A stretch of 64,000 nucleotides of DNA from Henningerozyma blattae CBS 6284 (lineage: Eukaryota > Ascomycota > Saccharomycetes > Saccharomycetales > Saccharomycetaceae). The notes under the pieces were generated by a model. The model was not told the DNA's origin. It saw only the letters and a program-made list of their open reading frames with translations, and searched no databases. The translations under genes and the position numbers were made by a program. The stretch spans positions 62,001 to 126,000 of the forward strand of contig NC_020191.1 of assembly GCF_000315915.1 (NCBI RefSeq), read 5' to 3'. Below, in pieces: positions 20,024-30,897 of the stretch (its first letter is position 1; each line of letters opens with the position of its first letter).

Positions 20024-21832
20024 ATGACTGTTTCGAATCCACCTTTACAGAAACGTCGTTACGAGTCCAAGAGAGGTGTCACCTACTCAATTATGCTTTG
20101 TGGTGCTAACGGCACTGGTAAGACTACTTTTGCCAATAACCTCCTTGAAACGAATGTTTTTCAACACCGTTACTCCTTGCAAGATAATTTTTCTTCTGCT
20201 GCATCTCCCAATTCCACACCTCTTCTAACTTCAATCCTTCCAAACTCTAACAACAGCAACAACAACAACAACAGATTTACACCTTTTGGATCAGCACTTA
20301 ACGGTGTACGTGTCACTTCCCCTACACGTTCTGTGGCTTCGAAACAAAACTCGGCTAGGTGTTCCACTTCTACCGACCTCCTACAACCTTTGAACCCTGC
20401 AGATGCTCATATTGAGCCTGGTGTGGTCTTGACCTCTACTTCTTTGGATGTCACTTCCAAGACCATTGAAATGGCCGACAACGAGGGAGATTTCTTTCAT
20501 GACGTCGACACAGATATCGAGAACGAAGACGAAGATGAAGAAGATGAAGATGAAGACATTACATCTTCGGAAGAATCCTCGGAAAAACCTTCTTCCGGCG
20601 CTACGCCATTCCACTTGCCCAAAAGGAAAAAGGAAAATGCATTGTTCCATCTTAACTTGATCATCACTCATGGACTTGGTGAAAACTTGGATGAAGATGA
20701 ATATATCACAGAGATTTCTAAACACTTTGAACGTCAATTCGATTTAACAATTAGTGAAGAGACTAGAATCAATAGAAATCCGCGTTACAAAGACACTAGA
20801 ATCCATGTGGCTTTATATTTTATTGAAAATACTGGTCATGGGTTAAAAGAAATCGATATCAAATTAATGAAACTATTGGCCAAATATACAACCGTTTTGC
20901 CCATTATCTCCAAAGCTGATTCGTATACAACTCAAGAATTAACGAGTTTGAAAAAATTCATCATGAAAGATATTGAGAAATATAACATTCCCATCTATAA
21001 ATTCCCTTTTGATAGAAACTTTGATGATAAAGAATTGATTAAAGAGCATCAATACTTATCATCGTTACAACCTTTTGCTGTTGCTTGTTCCGATCAAAAA
21101 GATGAAGATGGTCACTACGTAAGAGAATACCCTTGGGGTACCGTACCTATCAATGATCAATCCTTATTCCAATTAATTGTTTTGAAGAAAGTCTTGTTTG
21201 GTTCTCATTTACAAGAGTTTAAAGATTTGACTGAAAACGTTCTTTATGAGAAATATAGAGTCGCTAGATTGACTAAAGTTGGTAGAGATGTCAAATCCAT
21301 TAAACAGAGAACAATTTCTAATCCACGTATTGACACCACGCGTACATCTTCTATGACTCCATCTACCACTTCTTCTACCACTTCATCCACTGTCTCCACA
21401 GCAACGGGCAAATATCTAGAACATAAAGCTACAGATATGTACCATTCTGACTCAGAACCAAGTGATGATGAGACTCGTCATTACATGACTCCAAAAAGTT
21501 CAGTCTATTATACACCAGAGACTCCTCATGCTGATGTATTTGAAAATGTACAAGATTATTTGAAACCTTCGGATTCGTTAGTCAATAAACCAACGATCTT
21601 AAGAGCCAAAAATATGTCCAAATCAGTTCCTTTTATGTTAAGAAGAGATTTTGTGGCCTCTGAAAGAGAAAGGTTACACAATTTGAAAGGTATGAGCGAC
21701 ACAACAAAAGATTTGGATCTTAGAATTAGACAAATGGAATTAAGAGCAAAAGAATTGAAATTGCAAGAACAAGAGCTGAAAAGAATTAATAAACTCGCCA
21801 CGGCAAACGTCGCAAATTATAATCAACATTAA
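20024..21832 (+). CDS. SHS1: Septin Shs1
   Basis: 602 residues (S. cerevisiae 551). The P-loop GANGTGKTTFANNLLET begins at residue 27. A long low-complexity acidic insertion follows (about 50-205), then the septin core: LIITHGLGENLDED, ETRINRNPRYKDTRIHVALYFIENTGHGLKEID, the SKAD specificity motif (in PIISKADSYTTQEL) and YVREYPWGTVPI in the septin unique element. A C-terminal coiled coil (about 545-595, RIRQMELRAKELKLQEQELKRI) ends the protein. Shs1 caps septin rods at the bud neck, in place of Cdc11, and organises cytokinesis. GCS1 is near it, as YDL226C-YDL225W are. Confidence 0.95.
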   Translation: MTVSNPPLQKRRYESKRGVTYSIMLCGANGTGKTTFANNLLETNVFQHRYSLQDNFSSAASPNSTPLLTSILPNSNNSNNNNNRFTPFGSALNGVRVTSPTRSVASKQNSARCSTSTDLLQPLNPADAHIEPGVVLTSTSLDVTSKTIEMADNEGDFFHDVDTDIENEDEDEEDEDEDITSSEESSEKPSSGATPFHLPKRKKENALFHLNLIITHGLGENLDEDEYITEISKHFERQFDLTISEETRINRNPRYKDTRIHVALYFIENTGHGLKEIDIKLMKLLAKYTTVLPIISKADSYTTQELTSLKKFIMKDIEKYNIPIYKFPFDRNFDDKELIKEHQYLSSLQPFAVACSDQKDEDGHYVREYPWGTVPINDQSLFQLIVLKKVLFGSHLQEFKDLTENVLYEKYRVARLTKVGRDVKSIKQRTISNPRIDTTRTSSMTPSTTSSTTSSTVSTATGKYLEHKATDMYHSDSEPSDDETRHYMTPKSSVYYTPETPHADVFENVQDYLKPSDSLVNKPTILRAKNMSKSVPFMLRRDFVASERERLHNLKGMSDTTKDLDLRIRQMELRAKELKLQEQELKRINKLATANVANYNQH

Positions 21833-24332
21833 GCTTTATTCTTATATCTTTTACCCTTCTCCTTTTGTGTTTTTAAATCTATTTAATGAATGATACCCAA
21901 CCCTAATTATTAATTATATTATTATAAATGTTATTTTTTTTACCCTTTTCCCCCCTCTTCGTTACTGGTTTTTTTCTTCCTTTCTTTGGAAATATCCCAT
22001 TTTTAATGGGAATTGTAATTCTTTATCATGTTCATTTTCAATTTTACCTTTAATCTTACTTTCAATTTATTCTCCTTTTATATCAAGATATTCAACTACT
22101 TCATATATTTATAAGCTACTTCAATATTATGAATAGACTTGTTATATAAATTAATAAAATAATACAAACAGCAACTTCAAAAATGTGTCGTGGAATAAGC
22201 TGTAAATACGGTTTGTAATTCTACTTCTAGCATATCACGTGATTTCTAAATTTTAGACAAAAAGAAATGCCATCTCCTAGAATCGAACCAGGGTTTCATC
22301 GGCCACAACGATGTGTACTAACCACTATACTAAGATGGCATGTTATTTGTTGAAAATCTTATTTTGCATTAAAGTATATATAGTACCACAACAAACGTTC
22401 TTCTCTACTAAGACATCTTAAAGGAGTAAAAAAAACATTTAAGAATCTTACGAAGGTATGAATATAAATAAATTTATTTTGGTATTAACGATACACCTCT
22501 AAGAATTTCCAAATAAATACCAGCTTTTTTCTTTTTTACTATAATGTTTAATAAAACTTATTTATTTACTCAGTAAAATTAATATCTAGAGCAATAATCT
22601 TAAGCAACTGCTTATAGCACTTAAGATTCTAACAATTTATAATAGTTTTATTACTAAATATCTCTAGGGTCGTCACGTACTATAGATATTATAATTCCTT
22701 TAAATTCTTCCCAATACTGTATGTTGGCAGATTTAAGTCAACGTTGTTAGTTCTAATAAATATATTTATAAGTATGATATGCTCAATTTACGGAAATACG
22801 CTTGTGGTTAAAAAATGCTACAAATTATAAAAAATATTATCTCACAGTCCAAGATTACTGGAATATGATTATATCATTTTCTATTAAGTGGTAAAAGACT
22901 TTTATCACGTGACTTATTATTTAAAATGTGTTTTTCTTTTTATATCGAAAAACACTATTTAAGAAATATATTCATTTTAGTTATAGTATTTACTATATAT
23001 GTCTAAATAGAGTAATCGTCTTTACATCTTAAACACTGTATAACAATGTCTAACTCTCTTGAATCCCAGTAAATATGAATATGTAAAACTCAGTGAAGTG
23101 TCACAAATTTTCCTTCACAACATGTCTTGAAGTTTTGAGCCAATCGGTAATGGCTCTACTTTTAACTATAAAAACCACAAAGAAAAGGGTTTACAAATAA
23201 ATTTTTTAGAAGGAAGATAACCCGTTGGTTAAGTATCACTTTCTTTTTTATCTAAATTACTTACTAGATCGTATTACTTAGTTATCTTTATGGACTAATT
23301 TATCTCATTGGAAAGAAATTAACACGAAATAGGCAAAATAAAGCCTCAATGGTACTCCAAAAAAAATGTTCTTTGATCAGTTATTAGCTTGGTCTTCCAA
23401 AAATTATCTGAAATTGGGATTTATAGTATATGCTCTTTGATCTTCATTATATTAATATATTTAGCATTTCTGCTAAAAAAAACAAGAATTTTGGTATATA
23501 TTATTAATAAAAAATACAGGGGAAAAGCTTGGGTTTTTTCTTATATTTAAGCGCCTAAACCTTACTTTAACTAGGTTTACTTTCGAAAAAAGATCATTAA
23601 TTCTTTTAATCCTTTTTAACAACTAAATATATATTTCAAAAACGTTCAAAAATTTCTACGTAACCTGTTGTAAAAATAGTTATAGAAGCAAGAGCAAAAA
23701 TTAAAATCAATGTTGAACTGGTTTTAAAGTATAGTTAGCGTCAGTAATGTTTTGTATAATTGCAACAGATGAAGTTGATTTTCTACGGTAGAATATTAAC
23801 TAATACTGGCTATGGGTAAAGTAATTAGGAAAAAAAATAGTCAAGGTATTTATTTCATATATTCTAAAAAGATATATTTAATAAGCTTATACTACTTAGA
23901 GAATTTCCTTATATAGTCAAGGAACATTTCATTAGATATTACGTGACAAGGAAACCATGCACGTGACCGCATCGCATAATCCGCAGCGCAAATTTCTGGG
24001 GAGTTATTGGAGTTATGATATGGTAAGCATAGTAGTATAATGGAAAATAATCAATATATTAAGAAAAATAAAATTCAAATAAATTAATTTATTAGTATTT
24101 GCTAATATTATTTTTAATTGTAGAATATACGGAGAAATTGATTGATAATTTTATTCCATTGAAATTAATTGGCCAATTCCCAGTTCTGCTCTTTTTTAAA
24201 ATTTGAAATTCAATTTAAAGAAAATTAGGGTAAAATTAAGCAAGAGAATTGCCCATTAGGTTAATTTAATCATAATATAGTGTTCAAATATTTATATATT
24301 GACTAAGAGCTTTGCTATATATATATATTATT
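21833..24332. other. 2.5-kb gene-poor region at a synteny junction, containing tRNA-His
   Basis: Apart from the tRNA, no ORF of note. The SHS1 3' flank has T/C-rich stretches. CACGTG sites occur at about 22237, 22906 and 23960. I looked for Ty long terminal repeats near the tRNA and for a centromere (CDEI-AT tract-CDEIII) and could identify neither. The block to the left is YDL/YNL and the block to the right YLR/YOR, so an ancestral chromosome break lies here. Confidence 0.6.
22268..22339 (-). tRNA. tRNA-His (anticodon GUG)
   Basis: Reading the minus strand from 22339, the acceptor 5' strand GCCATCT pairs with AGATGGC at the 3' end, followed by discriminator A (22268). The D-arm TAGTATAGTGGTTAGTA, anticodon loop TTGTGGC with GTG, and T-arm GGTTCGATTC are standard. 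There is no intron and no encoded CCA. As in other eukaryotes the extra G-1 would be added after transcription. A five-T pol III terminator follows on the minus strand (22263-22259). Confidence 0.97.
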
Positions 24333-27197
24333 ATGGCTAGACTTCATAGGAGATTGAGAAAGTCTACCATCAGTAGAGCGGTTTTAACAGAAGATGGGAT
24401 TCTTATCCGATCCCAGGGGATAGATCATAATCATAACCATAACCATGTTCATACTCATACTCATTATAATGACACTAATGAAGTTAGATTTGATAAGAAA
24501 AGTGAGAAAGCTGAGCGATCTAAAAAAATTAACTTTACGACAGATTCAGTTGATGATTTGTCATCCGAAGCTGTATTAGAACGGCCTCCAACGATTACAA
24601 GATTAAATGAAACAAATGGATTATACAATTATAATAATGAAGGATCTGATTCTGAGGCTGACAGAGATTTGCCCTCCTTTCTCGAGGAAGAGGAAGAGGA
24701 AGAGGAAGAGGAAGAGGAAGAAGAAGAAGAGGATATAGATGGTACTAATCACCGTACGAAGCATACGGAGGATGGTGCTGGTAGAGGATCTAGTGTAGAT
24801 GAAGATGAGACTGAAACAGGCATACAGAATATGGGTACAGAAGAGGATGATGAAGATAATGAATTTTTCATCGGAGATGAATTTGGTTCACCATTTTATA
24901 AAACGGATCAAAGCAATAGTACTTTTTTTGAAACAGTTTCATTGATCAGTTGTGTCACTTGCCTAAGTGATTCCTATTCAACAACCTCTACAGTTATAAA
25001 TAGCCCGACATCATCCAGAGGTACTACAGCCAATACAACAAGTAGCAATATAAATGTTAATAGATCACCATCATTTAGAGATTCAACACAAACGAATAAC
25101 TCACACCATTCAAACCATTATTCTTCTGTAAATGGTCAATTTCCTGTGAATACAGTAATACCCTACTCCAGAATTTTATCGGCTCGTTACGTATCACCAA
25201 TGCATTCAAATTCACAAGAGAATATTAGTGCGGATAAAGATAAAAATATGGACATTAAAGATAATTCTAGTAATAAGTCAGATCGTGATGCTACAATTGA
25301 TATAGTTAGCAATGATAAGGATAATAAAAATATTCAAGATAGTAAAATCATAAACCTTAAAAATAGTATCAGATACAGTAGTATTTGTAAGGTAAATTCT
25401 AATTCTAAGGATACTTCTATCACTACCACTACTACTTCTACTACTGACGATGATAATAACGATGATGATAATGATGATTATAATAACGATAATACTATTG
25501 ATCTACCAAATAATACTAATAATGATAATGATAATATTAAAAATATTAATTGCATTGATAAAAATAATAGCATACCAATCAATAATACCATAGATAGCAA
25601 AAACAATAACATTAGCCGTACTACTACTTCTAAAGGCACCAATACCAATATCCCTAGAAATACTGCAATTTTCAATAATTCAATAGATAGTACATTAAGC
25701 GATGCTGCTTCAACAAATAATATGGATACAACTTTCGATTCAAATCACCCTGATGCTAGCCTGCCGCAAACAAATCATTATATTGAAATATCATTTGCAA
25801 AACCAAGGAGACATGATGTAGTACCAAAGAGGCTCAGCTTATGTATAGAGAACTACCCACATTCTTTAAAATCAATTAAAACATTATCAAGCTTTGAGTC
25901 TTCTTCAGATATAGATGAAATCTTAAGATCATCGTTCTCCTATAAGAGCTCTAATAGCATTTATTCGAGCTTTTGTAATGATACGGATAAAAAAGATTCT
26001 CCAAATGACGATATAATTGAAGAAATATTATCAAGAAGTTACAAGAATTCGAAAAGAAATAGGTCGATTCTAGTTATTATAAATCAATTCGGTGGTAAAG
26101 GTAAGGCAAAAAAAATGTTCATTACAAAAGCAAAGCCAATATTACTTGCTAGTGGCTGTAAAATCGATGTCACTTATACTAGATATGCTCGCCACGCCAT
26201 TGACATTGGTAAACATTTGGATATCGATAAGTATGATACAATTTTATGTGCTTCTGGTGATGGAATTCCATATGAAATCATTAATGGTCTTTACCAAAGA
26301 CCAGATCGTGCAAAAGCTTTTGAAAAATTAGCCATCACTGAACTGCCTTGTGGATCTGGTAATGCAATGAGCGTATCATGTTTTTGGACAAATAATCCCT
26401 CGTATGCCGCATTGTCATTAGTTAAGTCAATTGAAAAAAGAATTGATTTAATGTGTGTTTCACAACCAAATTATCCTCCAAGATTATCTTTCTTATCACA
26501 AACATACGGCGTTATTGCTGAATCAGATATCAACACTGAATTCATTAGATGGTTAGGCTCTGCAAGATTTGAACTGGGAGTTGCATTTAATGTGTTACAA
26601 AGAAAAAAATATCCTTGTGAGCTATATGTAAAATATGTCGCACAGTCGAAAAATGATTTGAAGAATTTTTATTTAAATCATAAGAATAACGAGCAACAGT
26701 TTGATTTGGATGGTAATTATATATTTCATGAGGATCATAAAAACTCTCAAATAACCGAGGAAAGCTTTGATATTAAATATTCATATGACGATGAACTACC
26801 AGATGATTGGGTAAGAATTGACAAAGATTTAACAAAAAATTTGGGTATCTTTTATGCCGGCGAAATGCCCTACATTGCTGCTGATACTAAATTTTTTCCT
26901 GCTGCTTTGCCTTCTGATGGAGCAATTGATATGGTTTTAACTGATGCAAGGACACCGGTTACAAGAATGGTCCCCATTCTGTTAGCACTGGATAAAGGTT
27001 CACATGTGTTACAACCGGAAGTTTTACATTCAAAAATTTCAGCTTATAAATTAGTTCCAAAACTTTCTAATACAGTTGTCTCCGTTGATGGTGAAAAGTT
27101 TCCATTAGAGCCAATGATTGTTGAAGTGATGCCCAAGATTTGTAAGACTTTATTACGTAATGGTAGCTATGTTGAGACAGAATTTGAAACTATGTGA
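24333..27197 (+). CDS. LCB4: Sphingoid long-chain base kinase (Lcb4/Lcb5)
   Basis: 954 residues from the first ATG; the frame extends upstream only through a TTG. The C-terminal 380 residues are the lipid kinase: [13 protein letters not shown] (about 583), [16 protein letters not shown] (about 640), [10 protein letters not shown] (about 672) and [17 protein letters not shown] (about 865). It phosphorylates sphingosine-type bases to long-chain base phosphates, at ER, Golgi and plasma membranes. The N-terminal 570 residues are mostly low complexity: an alternating His tract (32-44), a 17-residue Glu run, and Asp/Asn/Thr repeats, far longer than in Lcb4 (624 aa in total) or Lcb5 (687 aa). Neighbours match both YOR171C (LCB4) and YLR260W (LCB5), so the symbol stands for the pair. 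Confidence 0.93.
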   Translation: MARLHRRLRKSTISRAVLTEDGILIRSQGIDHNHNHNHVHTHTHYNDTNEVRFDKKSEKAERSKKINFTTDSVDDLSSEAVLERPPTITRLNETNGLYNYNNEGSDSEADRDLPSFLEEEEEEEEEEEEEEEEDIDGTNHRTKHTEDGAGRGSSVDEDETETGIQNMGTEEDDEDNEFFIGDEFGSPFYKTDQSNSTFFETVSLISCVTCLSDSYSTTSTVINSPTSSRGTTANTTSSNINVNRSPSFRDSTQTNNSHHSNHYSSVNGQFPVNTVIPYSRILSARYVSPMHSNSQENISADKDKNMDIKDNSSNKSDRDATIDIVSNDKDNKNIQDSKIINLKNSIRYSSICKVNSNSKDTSITTTTTSTTDDDNNDDDNDDYNNDNTIDLPNNTNNDNDNIKNINCIDKNNSIPINNTIDSKNNNISRTTTSKGTNTNIPRNTAIFNNSIDSTLSDAASTNNMDTTFDSNHPDASLPQTNHYIEISFAKPRRHDVVPKRLSLCIENYPHSLKSIKTLSSFESSSDIDEILRSSFSYKSSNSIYSSFCNDTDKKDSPNDDIIEEILSRSYKNSKRNRSILVIINQFGGKGKAKKMFITKAKPILLASGCKIDVTYTRYARHAIDIGKHLDIDKYDTILCASGDGIPYEIINGLYQRPDRAKAFEKLAITELPCGSGNAMSVSCFWTNNPSYAALSLVKSIEKRIDLMCVSQPNYPPRLSFLSQTYGVIAESDINTEFIRWLGSARFELGVAFNVLQRKKYPCELYVKYVAQSKNDLKNFYLNHKNNEQQFDLDGNYIFHEDHKNSQITEESFDIKYSYDDELPDDWVRIDKDLTKNLGIFYAGEMPYIAADTKFFPAALPSDGAIDMVLTDARTPVTRMVPILLALDKGSHVLQPEVLHSKISAYKLVPKLSNTVVSVDGEKFPLEPMIVEVMPKICKTLLRNGSYVETEFETM

Positions 27198-27537
27198 AGT
27201 TAACATTTTCAGCATACGTAGGCTCTCAAAATTATTATTAATTGTTGTTCTTTTCTGCCAGCCTAATCTACGATATATACAATAATAATTATACATAGAA
27301 AGCACTGTATAAACTCATTTTTCAGCATATAATTTGACGTTAATAGTTTTTAAATAAACGTTAATATAACAATTAGTTTAAAAAGAATTTTTTGATAAAA
27401 TAACATTAATATCATATAAAATTATAAAAACCTATAATAGAAAAATATTAACTATTAGGCAGAATTATAGACGATGATTTATTCAAAACTTATATGCAAA
27501 ATTGGAACGAATGAAGATATATATGATCTTCTATTAT
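27198..27537. other. Convergent 3' region between LCB4/5 and TMA7
   Basis: 340 AT-rich bases between converging stop codons; no gene seen. S. cerevisiae has YPT6 between LCB5 and TMA7; it is absent here. Confidence 0.6.
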
Positions 27538-27735
27538 CTATTTTTTACCAGATTTTTTAATACCACCACCAACTAATGGCTTACCAGATTTGACATTAGC
27601 CATCATAGCCTTCTTTGCAGCAGCATCAGCTTTTTGCTTTTCTTTAAAAGCTAAATCTTCTGGATCCATATCATCTTGGTTATTCTTTTTTTTTTGCTTT
27701 AGAGGCTTTAATTTACCCCCTTTACGGCCAGACAT
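27538..27735 (-). CDS. TMA7: Translation machinery-associated protein Tma7
   Basis: 65 residues, the size of S. cerevisiae Tma7 (64), and nearly identical in its landmarks: MSGRKGGKLKPLKQKKK at the start, the acidic DMDPEDLAFKEKQKAD middle, and the basic, glycine-rich end KPLVGGGIKKSGKK. It is a small basic ribosome-associated protein (CCDC72/TMA7 family) of unclear biochemical role; loss mildly alters protein synthesis. An ACGCGT site lies upstream (27867-27872). Position beside LCB4/5 matches YLR262C-A. Confidence 0.97.
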   Translation of the reverse strand: MSGRKGGKLKPLKQKKKNNQDDMDPEDLAFKEKQKADAAAKKAMMANVKSGKPLVGGGIKKSGKK

Positions 27736-28052
27736 TGTTATATTTGTATTAAATTAGTGGTTTTATTGAACCTTACTAATGAATTTGTTTGAGGTGAATA
27801 ATTAAGTTTTTTTTAAAATGTTTTTTTTTCTTTTTGATGATAAAGATTGAAGTGCCTCTTTGGTAAACGCGTTAAGAAACGAAACGTAAATTGAAAAAAA
27901 TTGCATTTCGAATTTAGATAATCTAAAAGTATTTCCCTATAAATAACAAAGACATGAATTGGTTATTTTTTAAATTTACACATATCAGTTAGATATATAT
28001 TTATATATGCTAAGATACTTAATTTGCAAAAAATAAATGCATTTTTTTTTCA

Positions 28053-30479
28053 TTATTTAGTGCTATCCTTTAAACTGACAATTCTATTCAATATTATCTT
28101 GTCGTCTGTACTTTCCTTATCTAGCGTAAAGTAACCGACTCTCATACCTTGGAATCTACAAATCTCCTTGCTTTTAACATCTTCTTCGACATAGAATTCA
28201 TTGTCTTTGACAGAATCAACAACCCATGGTGAATTCTTAATAACATGATCAAAATTACTTTCAATAACAGAGTTTCTGAAAACAACTTCACTCTCTGGGT
28301 TAATGTCAGCTAAATAACCCTTTGGATTAGATGATGGGTTTTCAGATAGGAAAAGTTGATTGTAAACTCTAGTTTCTGCAACTTTAACTGGAGATTTATG
28401 TTTAACAGAAACTGGAACCCATTGGATATAAGTCTTTGGTTTCTTTGGCTTACCTCCTTGTGGTTCATTGTCATAATTGACATGAATTCTGATAATTTTA
28501 CCATCTGAATCTCTTTCAACAGATTTGAAAGAAACTGTAAAAGGAACTCTAATTAAACCAACTGATTGATCAGGAGTTAATCTGAAAAATTCTTTATTAG
28601 AAGAATCTTCGGAAAAATCTGATCTTTCAATGTAGAATTTGTTGGTAAATGGAACATTTCTTTCACCAAATTCTGGAGTAGCTGGCCTGTATGGAATGGA
28701 TACTAATTCTTCATAATCATCAGCTAAGTTATCAACAACAACTTCAATAGGATCTAGAATAAACATTAATCTTGGTGTTGAGTCTTCTAGGTACTTTCTA
28801 ATAGCACTTTCAAATCTGGTAACTTGGATATTGGTTGTACTTGTGGTAACACCTAAAGTATTAATGAATGATAAAATACTGCCAGGTGGGACACCACGTC
28901 TTCTAATAGCTTCTAAAGTAAATAATCTTGGATCATCCCAACCTCTGACATATTTTTCTTCCACTAATTTAGCAATTTTTCTTTTAGATAATACAGTACC
29001 AGTAATATTTAGACGACCATATTCTCTTTGAGCTGGTCTAAAGACATGAACTTGATCACATAGCCATTCATAACTTTCCCTTGATAAGTAGAATTCTGTA
29101 GTACATAATGAATGGGTAATATTTTCAAAAGAATCAACCAAACAATGGGTGAAATCGTAAGTTGGATAAATCTTCCACTTAGTACCAGTTCTTGGATGTG
29201 GTGCGTTTAATACTCTATAAGCAATTAAATCCCACATTTGTGGACTTGGAGAAGTTAAATCTTGTTTCATTCTTAAGATAGCTTCACCTGGTTGATATTT
29301 ACCATCTCTCATACTTCTAAATTCCTTTAGATTTTCTTCAATTGGTCTGTTACGATGAACGCAAGCAAATCGATCACCCCCAGGAGTACCATCTTCTTTG
29401 ATACCACGGCCACGTTTAATTTCTTCTGCAGTACAATGGCAGATATAACCTTTATCGTTGTTGATTAAAACTTCTGCTAATTCATATAATTTATCAAAAT
29501 AATCACTCGAATAAGTAATTTTCCATGGTTTAAAACCTAGCCAGGAAACCATTCTCTTAATAGATTCGAAATATTCAGGAGCCTCTGCTTCGGGATTGGT
29601 GTCATCAAATCTTAAATAACAGACACCATCATGATATTTAGCATAACCAAAGTTAACCATAATAGCCTTAGAATGACCAATGTGTAAATAACCATTTGGC
29701 TCAGGTGGGAATCTGGTACGAACTTTGCCACCTGTAATCTTTAAATGTTCTTTCATTAATTCTGGGAAAGCTTGTGGATTTTCACCTACTTTATGTAAAT
29801 CACCCAAGAACCCTTCATTGAACATAGTTCTCTTAGGTCCAGTTTCTTCAATCTCCTTTTTATCATTTTTCTTCCCATTAGATCCTTTCTTCTTAGCATC
29901 ACCACCTTTCTTCTTCTTAACTAAATCTCTTTCGTCCTTTGGACCCAAGACTTTTAAAATTTCCTGATCAATTATTGGTTTAAAAGAACGTGGATCAGCC
30001 CATTTCAATTCAGGTAGATTCTTAATATCAGCAAAAATACCTGGAACTAATGAATAACGTCCTTGTAAGATCTTTTCTTTGTTAGCTTCAATATATTTAA
30101 TAACTTCTTCTCTAACTTGATCTTCAGTGACTTCAATGCCAACACCAGAATTTTCATTCAAGCCAGCAACAGTAGTAGCCGTACCATGTTCTTTAACATA
30201 CTTGAAAGCAGCAGAGATTTGTAAATTAGTTTTTAAATCCTCTTTACAGATACCTTCAACAATTAAATTAGAGCCTGGCACCTCAGTACCTTTGACCAAG
30301 GATGCTAAATTATGAACTAATGCTCTGGTAGATCTGTTCCATGTATATTCAGTTGGAGCCTCCTTTATCAAAGCAGATAAGGATTCTGAAACTTTTTTAT
30401 TTTTGGTGATTTCTTTCACTTTGGCATCTTCGAAACCAGCATTGGCAAAAAGGGTAGTCAATTCTTCGACAGAAGACAT
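28053..30479 (-). CDS. GLN4: Glutaminyl-tRNA synthetase, cytosolic
   Basis: 808 residues from the ATG at 30479 (MSSVEELTTLFANAGF). The frame runs 60 bases further only through a TTG, and 808 fits the 809 of S. cerevisiae Gln4. The eukaryote-specific N-terminal domain (about 1-190) is followed by a Lys-rich linker (KKKKGGDAKKKGSNGKK), then the class I catalytic core with PPEPNGYLHIGHSKA (HIGH motif) and TVLSKRKIAKLV (KMSKS-type motif), then the anticodon-binding beta-barrels. It charges tRNA-Gln. Codon usage is strongly biased, as expected for high expression. It is divergent from RED1; LCB4, GLN4, RPS28 and SWT1 run in this order in YOR171C-YOR166C. Confidence 0.98.
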   Translation of the reverse strand: MSSVEELTTLFANAGFEDAKVKEITKNKKVSESLSALIKEAPTEYTWNRSTRALVHNLASLVKGTEVPGSNLIVEGICKEDLKTNLQISAAFKYVKEHGTATTVAGLNENSGVGIEVTEDQVREEVIKYIEANKEKILQGRYSLVPGIFADIKNLPELKWADPRSFKPIIDQEILKVLGPKDERDLVKKKKGGDAKKKGSNGKKNDKKEIEETGPKRTMFNEGFLGDLHKVGENPQAFPELMKEHLKITGGKVRTRFPPEPNGYLHIGHSKAIMVNFGYAKYHDGVCYLRFDDTNPEAEAPEYFESIKRMVSWLGFKPWKITYSSDYFDKLYELAEVLINNDKGYICHCTAEEIKRGRGIKEDGTPGGDRFACVHRNRPIEENLKEFRSMRDGKYQPGEAILRMKQDLTSPSPQMWDLIAYRVLNAPHPRTGTKWKIYPTYDFTHCLVDSFENITHSLCTTEFYLSRESYEWLCDQVHVFRPAQREYGRLNITGTVLSKRKIAKLVEEKYVRGWDDPRLFTLEAIRRRGVPPGSILSFINTLGVTTSTTNIQVTRFESAIRKYLEDSTPRLMFILDPIEVVVDNLADDYEELVSIPYRPATPEFGERNVPFTNKFYIERSDFSEDSSNKEFFRLTPDQSVGLIRVPFTVSFKSVERDSDGKIIRIHVNYDNEPQGGKPKKPKTYIQWVPVSVKHKSPVKVAETRVYNQLFLSENPSSNPKGYLADINPESEVVFRNSVIESNFDHVIKNSPWVVDSVKDNEFYVEEDVKSKEICRFQGMRVGYFTLDKESTDDKIILNRIVSLKDSTK

Positions 30480-30696
30480 TATGTGAGCTAATGAATATAT
30501 AAATATATACGGATAACTTACTGATATAGTAATGATCAAGAAACTGTAATTTATTATGGCAATACTTCAAAATTTTTCGTCATATTAAAAATATTTTTCA
30601 TTTTCAAAATTTAGCAAATTTGCTTATTTTAGTATCTTATCGCTAAAATTTCTCGGTGAAAAATTTCCGAACCGTCCTAAGTGATTTCTATAAAGA

Positions 30697-30704
30697 TCGG
30701 CGGC
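30697..30704 (+). promoter_or_regulatory. URS1-type Ume6 site upstream of RED1
   Basis: TCGGCGGC followed by AAAA matches the core of URS1 (TCGGCGGCT). It is 194 bases before the RED1 ATG. Ume6 at URS1 represses early meiotic genes in growing cells and, with Ime1, activates them in meiosis, which fits RED1. Confidence 0.75.
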
Positions 30705-30897
30705 AAAATATTTTCTTAATATTTGGAGATCACCTTAAAAGATGAGATTTGCAAAATAAGTAAAATAAGAAAAGGGAAAAAAAAATTGAACTATTGATTA
30801 AAAACAAAAAAATTTAATAAAATATCAAAAATATTTCGAAATATATCAAATAAAACATTAAATAAAGAGCGTGTTAAATAGTGTGTCTAAAATAAAA

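Noticed and set aside
21833..24332. Possible point centromere
   Set aside because: TCACGTGA-type CDEI matches exist, but no CDEIII (core TTCCGAA in the right context) lies 80-160 bases away across an AT-rich tract.
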